A program made the translations under genes and the position numbers. Source: Niveibacterium terrae (GTDB taxonomy: Bacteria; Pseudomonadota; Gammaproteobacteria; Burkholderiales; Rhodocyclaceae). From it: DNA of 64,000 nucleotides. Shown here one piece after another: positions 1 through 8,034 of this stretch (its first letter is position 1; every line of letters begins with the position of its first letter). The stretch is from NCBI RefSeq assembly GCF_048213115.1, contig NZ_CP172404.1, positions 496,001 to 560,000 of the forward strand, in the 5' to 3' direction. The notes beneath the pieces are model-generated. The model was not told where the DNA came from. It was given only the letters and a program-made list of their open reading frames with translations, and ran no database searches.

Positions 1-400
1 TGAGAAGGTTCAGCGCAGCTTCATAGTCGCGCGTTTCGTTTGCCGGGTCAGCGGCCGCGGGCGCCGGAGCGGCGTCCGCGGTCTGAGCGGACGATTCGAT
101 CTTGCGCAGCCGCGTATCCAGGTCGACGTAAAAGTCGCGCTGGCGCTTCTGGGCCTGATCGAGGTCGTTCGTCATCACTTCAAGTTGACCCCGCAGCTTG
201 GCGATCTCCGCCTTCAGGGATTCGATCTGGTTGGCCAGTTCGATCTGCCCGCGAGCCGAGGCTTCGAGCTTTTCGAGTCTGGCTTCGTGATCGATCCTGA
301 GGGCATCGACTCGCTTGCGCGCCTCGTCGTCGTCAAACAGCCCGGCGCGGGCCGGAAGGGCCACGCTGAGCAGAAGCAGTACGGCGAGGGTTTGACGCAT
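1..400 (-). CDS. cpoB: Cell division coordinator CpoB (YbgF), 5' part only
   Basis: This is the N-terminal part of a periplasmic Tol-Pal accessory protein; the gene runs off the left edge. It starts MRQTLAVLLLLSVALPARA, a clear Sec signal peptide. A coiled-coil stretch (roughly residues 25-100, rich in E, K, L and Q) follows, then an Ala/Pro linker and the start of what should be the TPR domain (NETRDYEAALNLL). The ATG overlaps the pal stop by one base (TGATG), so translation is probably coupled. In the family, CpoB links peptidoglycan synthesis to Tol-Pal during constriction. The TPR domain cannot be checked here. Confidence 0.88.
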   Translation of the reverse strand, partial: MRQTLAVLLLLSVALPARAGLFDDDEARKRVDALRIDHEARLEKLEASARGQIELANQIESLKAEIAKLRGQLEVMTNDLDQAQKRQRDFYVDLDTRLRKIESSAQTADAAPAPAAADPANETRDYEAALNLL

Positions 401-924
401 CAGTATTCACCCGGGTACAGGATGTCCGCGCGACGGTTTTCGGTCCAGGCTTCTTCGCCGTGACCGGTGGCCTTGGGCTTTTCTTCGCCGAGGCTGACCG
501 CTTCGAGCTGAGCTTCCTTGGCGCCGAGCAGGCCCAGAGCCTTCTTGACAGCTTCGGCACGCTTCTGGCCGAGGGCCAGGTTGTATTCGCGCGAACCGCG
601 TTCGTCGGTGTTGCCCTGGATCAGGATCTTGACGTTGGCGTTGTCGTTCAGGAACTTGGCGTGAGCTTCGACCAGGGTCTGGTAGGTCGACTTGATGTCG
701 TACTTGTCGAAGTCGAAGTAGACGCTGCGGTGCGACAGGATGTTGTTGGCATCCTTGACGGCGGCCAGCGGGTCGACCGCGGCGGGGGCCGGGGTGGCCG
801 GAGCGGTAGCGACCGGAGCGGCCGGCTTGGCTTCCGGTTGAGCCGGAGTCTGGGTGGTTTGGGTTGTGCCGCAGGCCGCAAGGGCCAGAGCGAGCACGGA
901 GGGGGCAAGCAGCTTGCGCATCAT
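400..924 (-). CDS. pal: Peptidoglycan-associated lipoprotein Pal
   Basis: Outer-membrane lipoprotein of 174 residues that anchors the outer membrane to peptidoglycan and binds TolB. A short signal peptide ends in a lipobox (LALAACG), giving the lipidated Cys near residue 19. An Ala/Pro linker follows, then an OmpA-like domain with the peptidoglycan-binding signature (NTDERGSREYN...LGQKRAEAVKK). Two adjacent ATGs exist at 924 and 921. AGGAG lies 8 bases before 924, so that start is preferred. Longer open frames upstream lack a signal peptide at the right place. It sits last but one in the tol-pal operon. Confidence 0.95.
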   Translation of the reverse strand: MMRKLLAPSVLALALAACGTTQTTQTPAQPEAKPAAPVATAPATPAPAAVDPLAAVKDANNILSHRSVYFDFDKYDIKSTYQTLVEAHAKFLNDNANVKILIQGNTDERGSREYNLALGQKRAEAVKKALGLLGAKEAQLEAVSLGEEKPKATGHGEEAWTENRRADILYPGEY

Positions 925-961
925 GTTTCGAGCTCCTGTTTCGTCAGTAAAGTATGCCACC

Positions 962-2239
962 TTATTTTTGAAGCGGTGCCCAGGCGGGTTCGCGGACATC
1001 GCCCGAGAACCCGGAAAGACGCTGCTTGACGCGCCCGTCGACGGAAACCGCCGCGAGCACGCCTCGGCCGCCGACTTCGGTGGCATAAATAATCAGTCGG
1101 CCATTGGGTGAAAAGTTGGGGGATTCGTCCTTGTCCGAATCGGTCAGGATCTGCACCTGCTGGGTTGCGAGATCCATCAGCGCGACGCGGAAGCGCCCTT
1201 CGCTGCGGGTGATATAGGCCAGCGACTTGCCGTCGGGTGACGGGCGCGGGCTGACGTTATAGCTTCCCTCGAAGCTGACACGTTGCGCTTCTCCGCCGCC
1301 TGCCGCAACCCGATAGATCTGCGGCGAGCCGCCGCGATCGGACGTGAAGTAGATCCAGTGACCGTCCGCGGAGTAGCGCGGTTCGGTGTCGATGCCAGCC
1401 GAATTGGTTAGGCGTTTGAGGCCCGAGCCGTCGGGACGCAGCTCATAGATCTGCGAATGTCCGTCGCGGGTCAGCACGACGGCGAGCCGGCTGCTGTCCG
1501 GGGCCCAGGCAGGAGCCGAATTGGAACCCTTGAAATTGGCCAGAACCTGATGGCGGCGGGTTCCCAATGTGCAGATATAGATGACCGGCTTCTTGCTCTG
1601 AAACGACACATAGGCAACGCGGGTGCCGTCCGGCGACCAGGTTGGCGAGATGATCGGGTCGTCCGAGACGAGCGCCGCCTGCGCATTCTGACCGTCGGCG
1701 TCGGCAACCTGGAGCTGGTAGCGCCGGCCGTTCTTCTGCACATAGGCGATCCGGGTTGAAAAGATGCCGGGTTCGCCGATCAGCTTTTCGTAGATCCAGT
1801 CCGAGATTCCATGTGCGGCCGTGCGGTACTGCTCGGCGCGGAAAGTCAGCTCGACGCCGCCGAGGCTGGCGGCTTTGGCGGTATCGAAAAGCTGGAAGCG
1901 GACGCTCAAACGCCCATCGGGCAGGCGCGCAACGGTGCCGGGAACGACGGCGTCGGCGCCGCGGTATTTCCAGTTTCCGAAGTCGATCTTCGCCGTTTCG
2001 GCGATCGGTTGAGGTCCGGTCTCGATCAGGCGGAACATGCCGCTGCGGTTCAGGTCGGCGCGGACGACATCGGCAAGCGAGTGCTGGAGAAGGTTTTCGC
2101 CCGCAAAGGATGCGATCGCGATCGGAAATTGGCGAGCACCCGCCCCTGTGATTTCGATCTGGAGCTGGGCGTGGGCGGGCAACGACATCGCTGCCGCAAG
2201 GGCTGCGATGGTGCAAAAGAATTGGCGTCTCAAAAACAT
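962..2239 (-). CDS. tolB: Tol-Pal system beta-propeller protein TolB
   Basis: Periplasmic protein of 425 residues with a Sec signal peptide (ends AHAQ). An N-terminal alpha/beta domain (about residues 25-160) is followed by a six-bladed beta-propeller. The WD40-like repeats show the recurring pattern SPTWSPDGTRVAYVS, SAPAWAPDSSRLA, TEPRYSADGHWIYFTSD, VSPRPSPDGKSLAY, ESPNFSPNGRLIIYA. TolB binds Pal and is remodelled by TolA. Length matches the family (about 430). The 130 bases between tolA and tolB hold no obvious hairpin, so they are probably cotranscribed. Confidence 0.96.
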   Translation of the reverse strand: MFLRRQFFCTIAALAAAMSLPAHAQLQIEITGAGARQFPIAIASFAGENLLQHSLADVVRADLNRSGMFRLIETGPQPIAETAKIDFGNWKYRGADAVVPGTVARLPDGRLSVRFQLFDTAKAASLGGVELTFRAEQYRTAAHGISDWIYEKLIGEPGIFSTRIAYVQKNGRRYQLQVADADGQNAQAALVSDDPIISPTWSPDGTRVAYVSFQSKKPVIYICTLGTRRHQVLANFKGSNSAPAWAPDSSRLAVVLTRDGHSQIYELRPDGSGLKRLTNSAGIDTEPRYSADGHWIYFTSDRGGSPQIYRVAAGGGEAQRVSFEGSYNVSPRPSPDGKSLAYITRSEGRFRVALMDLATQQVQILTDSDKDESPNFSPNGRLIIYATEVGGRGVLAAVSVDGRVKQRLSGFSGDVREPAWAPLQK

Positions 2240-2369
2240 GACTGGATTATAAGCAAACGTTAACTATGCAGGGCTGAGGCCAGGCAAAACAGCGCGCATT
2301 GGTCATGGCCTGTGGTTTCCGGACAAATGAGCCGGCCGGTTCGTCGAAACGCTTGGGGGGCTCCTGATT

Positions 2370-3296
2370 TCATTGGTCGAGTGGCCGGATCTTCAGGTCG
2401 AGGTGACGATCAAAGAGTTCGCTCTTGCCGGGCAACGGAAGCGGACTGGATTTGCGGATCGCCCGTTCGATCGCCGAATCGAGAACGGCGCTGCCGCTCG
2501 AATGCGTGAGCCGCACGCTCATCACTTCGCCGGTCGGCAACTGGTCGACGCTGAATACCGCCTCGGGGTTGCCCGATATGCCCGGCGGGACGACGATATT
2601 GCCGCGCACCTTGATCCGGATCTTGTTGATGTATTCGTCGCGCGCTCGATCCGAGCCGGCCTTGGCCCTAGCTCCGGCGATGCGTCCGGCGTCCTCGCCC
2701 ATCATCGCCTGCTGGCGGGCGCGCTCGGAGTCGCGGGCGAGCAGCGAATTCATCCGCTTCAGATCCGCAGCGGCCGCCGCCTTCAGGTCGGGCTGATCGC
2801 TGGCTTTGGCGTCGCTCTTGCGCTTCGAGTCGGTCTTCTTGTCGGTCTTGGCTTCGGTTCTGGCGGGCTCGTTCTTCGCCTTCGGTTCGGGCTTCGTGTC
2901 CGGTTTCTTCTCCGGTTTGGGCTCGGGCTTGGGTTCAGGCTCGGGCTTCTTCTCCGGCTTTTTCTTCTTCGGTTCGGGCAGCGCGATATCCGGCTTGACG
3001 GTCGGACGTGGTTCCTCAGCCGCCTCGCGGTGTTCGACGGGGGCGGGTTTTTCAGCCTTCTCGGCTTCGTCCTGCTGGGCCGGCGGAGGCGGGGGCGGAG
3101 CGGTGCTCGCCGGCTCAGGCACCGTGTTCGTGTCGGCCTGAACCAGTGCGACTTCGTAGGACTCGGGGGCCTTGCGCTGCCAGCTCACTCCCCAGAAGAG
3201 GACCAGGGTCAGCATCAGGTGCACCAGCACGGCAAAACCGCCTGCGATGTATTTGCCTGGCGCCTCGGGGATGCGCGCTGCCGGATTGTTTTCCAT
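2370..3296 (-). CDS. tolA: Cell envelope integrity protein TolA
   Basis: Inner-membrane protein of 308 residues that spans the periplasm and transmits proton-motive force from TolQR to TolB-Pal. One membrane helix lies at about residues 18-38. A long, low-complexity Pro/Lys/Glu/Ala region follows (about residues 55-190), made of repeated PEPKPEPKPEKK-type units that form the extended stalk. The C-terminal TolA/TonB-like domain (about 215-308) contains FSVDQLPTGEVMSVRLTHSSGSAVLDSAIERAIRKSSPLPLP. The stalk repeats are DNA-level repetitive (about 2830-2990). TolR starts 12 bases upstream. Confidence 0.94.
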   Translation of the reverse strand: MENNPAARIPEAPGKYIAGGFAVLVHLMLTLVLFWGVSWQRKAPESYEVALVQADTNTVPEPASTAPPPPPPAQQDEAEKAEKPAPVEHREAAEEPRPTVKPDIALPEPKKKKPEKKPEPEPKPEPKPEKKPDTKPEPKAKNEPARTEAKTDKKTDSKRKSDAKASDQPDLKAAAAADLKRMNSLLARDSERARQQAMMGEDAGRIAGARAKAGSDRARDEYINKIRIKVRGNIVVPPGISGNPEAVFSVDQLPTGEVMSVRLTHSSGSAVLDSAIERAIRKSSPLPLPGKSELFDRHLDLKIRPLDQ

Positions 3297-3308
3297 CCTG
3301 CGCCCGCT

Positions 3309-3722
3309 TTACTTCTTGCCCGGTTGAACCAGCAGACCGACTTTCTGCACCCGGTTGCGCTGCAGCAGATCCATCAGATTCATGACGGCTTCGTAGCGGA
3401 CGCTCTTGTCCGCTGCGATCACGACTGGCTGCTCGGGGTTCTCGGCCTGGGCCTGCTGGATGCTCGCGACGAGCTCGTCCTCGCTGACGACGACCTCCTT
3501 GCCGCCGCGCGCGCGGTTGTGCATCAGCAGCGAGAGGTCGGCGTTGAGTCTGACCTGGATCGCTTGTGAGGGGGGGCTCGGAGCTTTCGCGACCGAAGGC
3601 AGGTTCACGGCTCCGGTCTGCATCATCGGAGTCGCGACCATGAAGATGATCAGCAGCACCAGCATCACGTCGATGTAAGGCACGACGTTGATCTGGTTCA
3701 TCAGGCGACGCTGTCTGCGCAT
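3309..3722 (-). CDS. tolR: Biopolymer transporter TolR
   Basis: ExbD/TolR-family protein of 137 residues. There is one N-terminal membrane helix (about residues 12-33) carrying the conserved Asp of the proton channel (NVVPYIDVMLVLLIIFMVATP), then a periplasmic domain. It works with TolQ as the stator that energises TolA. The gene lies 9 bases downstream of tolQ. Length is typical. Confidence 0.95.
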   Translation of the reverse strand: MRRQRRLMNQINVVPYIDVMLVLLIIFMVATPMMQTGAVNLPSVAKAPSPPSQAIQVRLNADLSLLMHNRARGGKEVVVSEDELVASIQQAQAENPEQPVVIAADKSVRYEAVMNLMDLLQRNRVQKVGLLVQPGKK

Positions 3723-3731
3723 GACCCGCCC

Positions 3732-4409
3732 TCAGCGAAGCTGGCGCTGGAGGATGTTCGTGAACTCCTCCATGAAGCTCTCGAAGCGGATCGAGAGCCG
3801 GTCAATGTCGTGCGCGAAGCGGTTGTAGGCGACGACGGCCGGAATCGCCGCGAACAGGCCGATCGCGGTCGCGACCAGCGCTTCGGCGATACCCGGGGCG
3901 ACCTGGGCCAGCGTGGCCGAGCCGACATCGCCGAGGCCGCGGAACGCGTGCATGATGCCCCAGACCGTACCGAACAGGCCGACGTAGGGGCTGACCGAGC
4001 CGGCCGAGGCGAGGAAGGAGGTGTGGGCCTCCAGATCGTCGACCTCGCGCTGGTAGGTCGCGCGCATCGCCCGTTGGGCTCCGTTGATGATATCGGAAGC
4101 GTCGAGGTTGTTCTGGCCGCGCAGCTTCGCGAACTCGCGGTAGCCCGCTTCGAAGATCCGGCCCAGCTGGCCGACTTCGTCGCGCGAAGCGGCCGCGCTG
4201 CGGTACAGCGAGCCGAGGTCGCCGCCGCTCCAGAACTCGCGCTCGAAAGTCTCGGTGCGGTTCTGTGCCGAGTGGATCGCGATCCATTTGCGGAAGATCC
4301 AGTACCAGGACGCGAAGGAGACTCCCAGCAGCAGGGACATCACGATTTTGACCACGAAACTGGCGTGGATGATCAGGGTCAATATGGAGAGGTCGTCGTT
4401 TCCGCTCAT
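3732..4409 (-). CDS. tolQ: Tol-Pal proton channel protein TolQ
   Basis: MotA/TolQ/ExbB-family inner-membrane protein of 225 residues with three membrane helices (about 14-36, 130-155, 165-190). It shows the family segment SVSPYVGLFGTVWGIMHAF and the pore helix region ALVATAIGLFAAIPAVVAYN. It forms the channel with TolR. Its start overlaps the ybgC stop by four bases (ATGA), the usual arrangement at the head of tol operons. Confidence 0.96.
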   Translation of the reverse strand: MSGNDDLSILTLIIHASFVVKIVMSLLLGVSFASWYWIFRKWIAIHSAQNRTETFEREFWSGGDLGSLYRSAAASRDEVGQLGRIFEAGYREFAKLRGQNNLDASDIINGAQRAMRATYQREVDDLEAHTSFLASAGSVSPYVGLFGTVWGIMHAFRGLGDVGSATLAQVAPGIAEALVATAIGLFAAIPAVVAYNRFAHDIDRLSIRFESFMEEFTNILQRQLR

Positions 4410-4825
4410 TGGGGGCTTTCCATCAGGCTGCGCAGATCGGCCGGGATCGAGGCCGGTTTGCGGGTATTCCAGTCGACACAGACGATGAGGACTGTCGCTT
4501 CAAAGAGGATCTGGCCATCGCGCAGCACGCGCTGGGTGAAGGTCAGTTTCGCGCGGCCGAGTTCGGTTACGCGGGTTTCGATGTCGAGAAGGTCATCGAG
4601 CTGTGCGCTGCTCAGGTATTCGGCGGCGACAGAGCGGACGACGAAGACTCGTCCGCGCGTCTCGCGCAGCGACTCTTGCGCATAGCCCAGAGCCCGCAAC
4701 CATTCGGTGCGGGCACGCTCGCAGTATTTCAGGTAGTTTGCGTAATAAACCACCCCGGCTGCGTCGGTGTCTTCGTAGTAGACCCGCACGGGCAGGTGCG
4801 AGGCGGAACCGTCAAGACTATGCAT
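4406..4825 (-). CDS. ybgC: Tol-Pal system acyl-CoA thioesterase YbgC
   Basis: Hot-dog-fold thioesterase of 139 residues. The signature YYEDTDAAGVVYYANYLKYCERARTEWLR carries the catalytic Asp (YEDTDAAG). In the family it hydrolyses short- or long-chain acyl-CoA/ACP near the membrane and is the standard first gene of tol-pal clusters. It overlaps tolQ by four bases. An 88-base gap separates it from ruvB on the same strand. Confidence 0.94.
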   Translation of the reverse strand: MHSLDGSASHLPVRVYYEDTDAAGVVYYANYLKYCERARTEWLRALGYAQESLRETRGRVFVVRSVAAEYLSSAQLDDLLDIETRVTELGRAKLTFTQRVLRDGQILFEATVLIVCVDWNTRKPASIPADLRSLMESPQ

Positions 4826-4913
4826 CGGGGCATTCTAGCAGCCGAGAGGCGACTTCTCCGCTCTTCGCGTAAGTTTCATGTAAGAGAGCGTTGCAGCGAA
4901 GCCTGTGGATGCG

Positions 4914-5975
4914 TCATTCCCGCCACAGTTCGGGGGTCGCCTGGCCGGGGGGGAGAAGCCCCAGGTGGCGGTAGATCGCGGCGGTGGCGATCCGGCCGCG
5001 CGGCGTGCGCTGCAGATAACCCTGCTGGATCAGGTAGGGCTCCAGCACATCCTCGATCGTGTCGCGTGATTCGCCGATCGCGGCGGCGAGGTTGTCCACG
5101 CCGACCGGCCCTCCCGAGAACTTGTCGATGACCGCGTCAAGCAGCTTGCGGTCCATCACGTCCAGGCCGACGGAGTCAACGTCGAGCATCGTCAGTGCCG
5201 CGTCGGCGACTTCGCGCGCGATGTGGCCGTCGGCGCGCATCTGCGCGTAATCGCGAACACGCCTGAGCAGCCGGTTCGCGATCCGTGGAGTGCCACGGGC
5301 GCGACGGGCGATTTCAAGCGCGCCATCTTCCTCTATTCTGACCTTGAGCAACTGGGCTGAGCGGCTGACGATACTTGTCAGCTCTTCGGCGCTATAAAAC
5401 TCAAGGCGCGCGACGATTCCGAAGCGGTCGCGCAGAGGGTTGGTCAGCATGCCGGCGCGAGTTGTCGCGCCGATCAGCGTGAAAGGGGGCAGGTCGAGTT
5501 TGACCGAACGGGCGGCAGGGCCTTCGCCGATCATGATGTCGATCTGGTAGTCCTCGAGCGCCGGATACAGCACTTCCTCGACGACGGGCGAGAGCCGGTG
5601 GATCTCGTCGATGAAGAGCACGTCGTGCGGTTCGAGGTTGGTCAGCAGCGCAGCCAGATCGCCGGCGCGTTCGAGCACGGGACCGGATGTCTGGCGCAGG
5701 TTGACGCCCATCTCGGCGGCGATGATATGTGCGAGGGTCGTCTTGCCCAGGCCGGGAGGACCGAAGAGCAGAACGTGATCGAGCGCTTCGCTGCGCTGGC
5801 GGGCGGCGCCGATGAAGATGTCGAGCTGGTCGCGGATCTTGGCCTGGCCCACATAGTCGGCCAGGCGTCGGGGGCGCAGCGCGCGCTCCAGCGCTTCTTC
5901 CTGGCTCGATGCGCTGCCTGCGAAGACGAGGCGGTCCGGTTCGGGGGTCGGGGCGAGGGGGTCGGTTTCGATCAT
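4914..5975 (-). CDS. ruvB: Holliday junction ATPase RuvB
   Basis: AAA+ motor of 353 residues that drives branch migration together with RuvA. The Walker A motif is GPPGLGKTTLAH (about residue 65), the Walker B is FIDEIHRL, sensor 1 is GATTRAG, and a C-terminal winged helix ends in the typical PRGR segment. Neither ruvC nor ruvA is adjacent: ruvA lies at 18401-18988, about 12.4 kb away beyond the chemotaxis operon. The link to ybgC-tol matches the ruvCAB-ybgC-tol order known from other proteobacteria. Confidence 0.97.
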   Translation of the reverse strand: MIETDPLAPTPEPDRLVFAGSASSQEEALERALRPRRLADYVGQAKIRDQLDIFIGAARQRSEALDHVLLFGPPGLGKTTLAHIIAAEMGVNLRQTSGPVLERAGDLAALLTNLEPHDVLFIDEIHRLSPVVEEVLYPALEDYQIDIMIGEGPAARSVKLDLPPFTLIGATTRAGMLTNPLRDRFGIVARLEFYSAEELTSIVSRSAQLLKVRIEEDGALEIARRARGTPRIANRLLRRVRDYAQMRADGHIAREVADAALTMLDVDSVGLDVMDRKLLDAVIDKFSGGPVGVDNLAAAIGESRDTIEDVLEPYLIQQGYLQRTPRGRIATAAIYRHLGLLPPGQATPELWRE

Positions 5976-6089
5976 TGGCGGAAGTTTAGCGTGACTTGAT
6001 GAAGGGGAGTCCTTGTCCTGAAGAGGGGCGGGTTTGGCTTTCCCGTTGAGCAGATGTAACGAGCCGTAAATTTTTCGTGATACCTTGTG

Positions 6090-6116
6090 TCAAGTCCTGG
6101 TGGCAGGGGCCGATAA
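6090..6116 (+). promoter_or_regulatory. Sigma-28 (FliA) type promoter for the chemotaxis operon
   Basis: TCAAGTCC at 6090-6097, an 11-base spacer, then GCCGATAA at 6109-6116. The -10 is a perfect match to the FliA consensus GCCGATAA. The -35 matches the TAAAGTTT class at T, A, A, G and T. Spacing is exactly the 11 bases expected. It sits about 50 bases before the first receptor gene, with no other promoter needed before cheD2. This suggests the cluster is expressed as a late flagellar gene set. Confidence 0.85.
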
Positions 6117-6166
6117 CCTGACACAGGATCAGCAAAGACGCTTCGCGCTTCAGGGGGATGATGTTC

Positions 6167-7309
6167 ATGAAAGATGAATCGCTGCGGCGGTGGGTGCTGG
6201 CCGGAGGGCTGGCTCTGAATCTGGTGGTATGCGGATTTCTGGCGACGAACGGGTGGTTGGGGGCTCTGTGGGCTCTGCTGCTGGGCGGGGGCGTAGCCGC
6301 GATCGTGTTTGCCGGCAAGGGCGAGCAGACCGTCCGTCAGGAACCCGGCGAATCGGTTGAGCGCCAGGCTGTTCCCGATTCCCGGCTGCCCTTGCTGGTC
6401 GCGGACGTGTTGCCGCTGTGGCGTCAGCATGTCGGCCTCGCCCAGGGCGAGATCAAGGAAGCGATCGATGGTTTGGCCCAGCGCTTCGCCTCCCTCTCCG
6501 AACGCCTTTCGAGCGGTGGAGCGAGGGGCGATGAAGACGCGGCGTTGCAGACGATAGAGGCCGCCGAAGCGGGCTTGCGCGGCATCGTCGAGACGCTGAA
6601 CCAGACCCAGGAGTTTCGTGCGCGCCTGATCGAACAGATCGGGGGCGTGGCCTCCCATGCCGATCAGCTGCAGAGGATGGCCGAAGAGGTTGCGAACATC
6701 GCCAAGCAGACCAATCTGCTTGCGCTCAATGCGGCGATCGAGGCGGCGCGGGCCGGTGAGTCCGGTCGGGGCTTTGCGGTGGTTGCCGACGAAGTGCGCA
6801 AGCTCTCCAGCCAGTCCGGGGAAACCGGTCAGAGGATTCGCGATACGGTCAGCACGGTCGGAACCGCGATCACCAGCACTCTGGCCCTGTCCGAGGAATT
6901 CTCCACACGCGAGCTGCAGATTGTCGCCGCTTCGCGTGAAACGGCCGAGCGGATCATCCATGATTTCCACTCGACCGCCGATACGCTGCAGGCATCGGTG
7001 GCCTCGCTGCAGGATGAGCGCCGCGACATCGAAGGGGATATCCACGGAGTGCTGGTCAATCTGCAGTTCGAAGACCGCATTCACCAGATCCTCGACCATG
7101 TGCTGGCCGATATGGAAAAGATGGCTTCGACCGCGAAGGATGTGTCGGTTGCCGCGGAATCCGCAGTCATTCCCGACGTGAAAGCCTGGCATGAAGAGCT
7201 GGCGCGCAGCTATACAACGCTGGAGCAGCACGAGTTGCACCGAGGCAGCGGCGCCCGTCAGGCCAAGGCGGCAGCGGCGGCGACAGGTTCGGAAATTACT
7301 TTCTTTTAG
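6167..7309 (+). CDS. Methyl-accepting chemotaxis protein without a sensory domain
   Basis: Receptor of 380 residues, first gene of the chemotaxis operon. Two membrane helices (about 9-28 and 32-50) are separated by only a few residues, so there is no periplasmic ligand domain, and no HAMP domain is evident. The signalling hairpin tip is present (QTNLLALNAAIEAARAGESGRGFAVVADEVRKLSSQS). ATGs exist at 6158, 6161 and 6167. AGGGGG (6152-6157) touches the first and is ideally spaced (9 bases) only for 6167, so that start is chosen. Being membrane-tethered with no outside domain, it may sense membrane or cytoplasmic state; this is inference. Confidence 0.9.
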   Translation: MKDESLRRWVLAGGLALNLVVCGFLATNGWLGALWALLLGGGVAAIVFAGKGEQTVRQEPGESVERQAVPDSRLPLLVADVLPLWRQHVGLAQGEIKEAIDGLAQRFASLSERLSSGGARGDEDAALQTIEAAEAGLRGIVETLNQTQEFRARLIEQIGGVASHADQLQRMAEEVANIAKQTNLLALNAAIEAARAGESGRGFAVVADEVRKLSSQSGETGQRIRDTVSTVGTAITSTLALSEEFSTRELQIVAASRETAERIIHDFHSTADTLQASVASLQDERRDIEGDIHGVLVNLQFEDRIHQILDHVLADMEKMASTAKDVSVAAESAVIPDVKAWHEELARSYTTLEQHELHRGSGARQAKAAAAATGSEITFF

Positions 7310-7327
7310 CCGCGGGGGAAGCTCCTG

Positions 7328-7696
7328 ATGAGCAAAACGATACTGATCGTTGATGATTCGTTCAGCCTTCGTCACACGCTGGCGATCGCACTGAAAGGTG
7401 CGGGCTACGATGTCGTCGAAGCGTCCGATGGTCTGGACGGCCTCTCCAAGCTCGACGGGCGCAAGTTCAATCTGATCATCTCGGATGTGAACATGCCCAA
7501 CCTCGATGGCATCGGTTTCGTCAAGAAGGCCAAGGCCTTGCCGAATTACCGTTTCACGCCGGTGATCATGCTGACGACCGAAGGCTCTCAGGACAAGATC
7601 GCGGAAGGCAAGGCCGCCGGAGCGCGGGCTTGGGTCGTCAAACCTTTTCAACCTCCCGCGCTGCTCGACGCCGTCGCCAAACTGGTTCTGCCCTGA
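7328..7696 (+). CDS. cheY: Chemotaxis response regulator CheY
   Basis: Single receiver domain of 122 residues. The acidic pocket is D9-D10, the phospho-acceptor D53 lies in IISDVNMPNLDG, the conserved Thr is in MLTTEG (about 83-84), and K105 is in VVKPF. It should be phosphorylated by CheA and bind the flagellar switch or act as a phosphate sink. It lies 18 bases after the receptor gene in the same operon. No cheZ is visible in the window, so the means of CheY-P removal is unclear. Confidence 0.95.
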   Translation: MSKTILIVDDSFSLRHTLAIALKGAGYDVVEASDGLDGLSKLDGRKFNLIISDVNMPNLDGIGFVKKAKALPNYRFTPVIMLTTEGSQDKIAEGKAAGARAWVVKPFQPPALLDAVAKLVLP

Positions 7697-7723
7697 AAAC
7701 AGCTGTATTCCGGAGGGAGTGTG

Positions 7724-8032
7724 ATGTCGCCGAATCCGAATTCTTCTGCCCGTCTTGCGCTGGAAGGCGAGATGACGATCTTTCAGGCCGCCGAGCTCAA
7801 TGAGACCCTGTTGCGCGCGGTGCGCGACAACGAGGGTCTGGAAGTGGATCTCGTCGGAGTCACCGAACTCGATACCGCCGGAGTGCAGCTGATGCTGGTC
7901 GCCCAGCGCGAGGCCTGTGCGCTCGGTCACGCGCTGCGCTGGGTTGGGCACAGCCACGCTGTGCGTGAGGTGGTGAGTCGGCTCGGGCTCGAAGGAGAGC
8001 TCGGGGAAGCCGTTTCGATCGTCGGAGCCTGA
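7724..8032 (+). CDS. STAS-domain protein of the chemotaxis operon
   Basis: Small cytoplasmic STAS (anti-sigma-factor-antagonist-like) protein of 102 residues. The core contains LEVDLVGVTELDTAGVQLMLVAQREA, where the Asp-Thr pair sits where SpoIIAA-type proteins carry the phosphorylatable Ser/Thr. Such genes are often found between cheY and cheA. Their role is not established, and a CheY-independent switch or scaffold is only a guess. GGAGGG at 7712 is best spaced for ATG 7724; a GTG at 7721 is the alternative start. The stop is two bases before the cheA ATG. Confidence 0.85.
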   Translation: MSPNPNSSARLALEGEMTIFQAAELNETLLRAVRDNEGLEVDLVGVTELDTAGVQLMLVAQREACALGHALRWVGHSHAVREVVSRLGLEGELGEAVSIVGA

Positions 8033-8034
8033 TC

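Noticed and set aside
2830..2990. The short repeats in tolA as a CRISPR or tandem-repeat locus.
   Set aside because: They are in frame and encode the Pro/Lys/Glu stalk of TolA; no spacer-repeat pattern exists.
5972..7957. A 661-codon open frame on the minus strand across the first receptor, cheY and the STAS gene.
   Set aside because: It lies antisense to three clear genes, has no recognisable domain, and its composition (many Arg, Gly, Gln, His) is typical of reversed GC-rich coding DNA.
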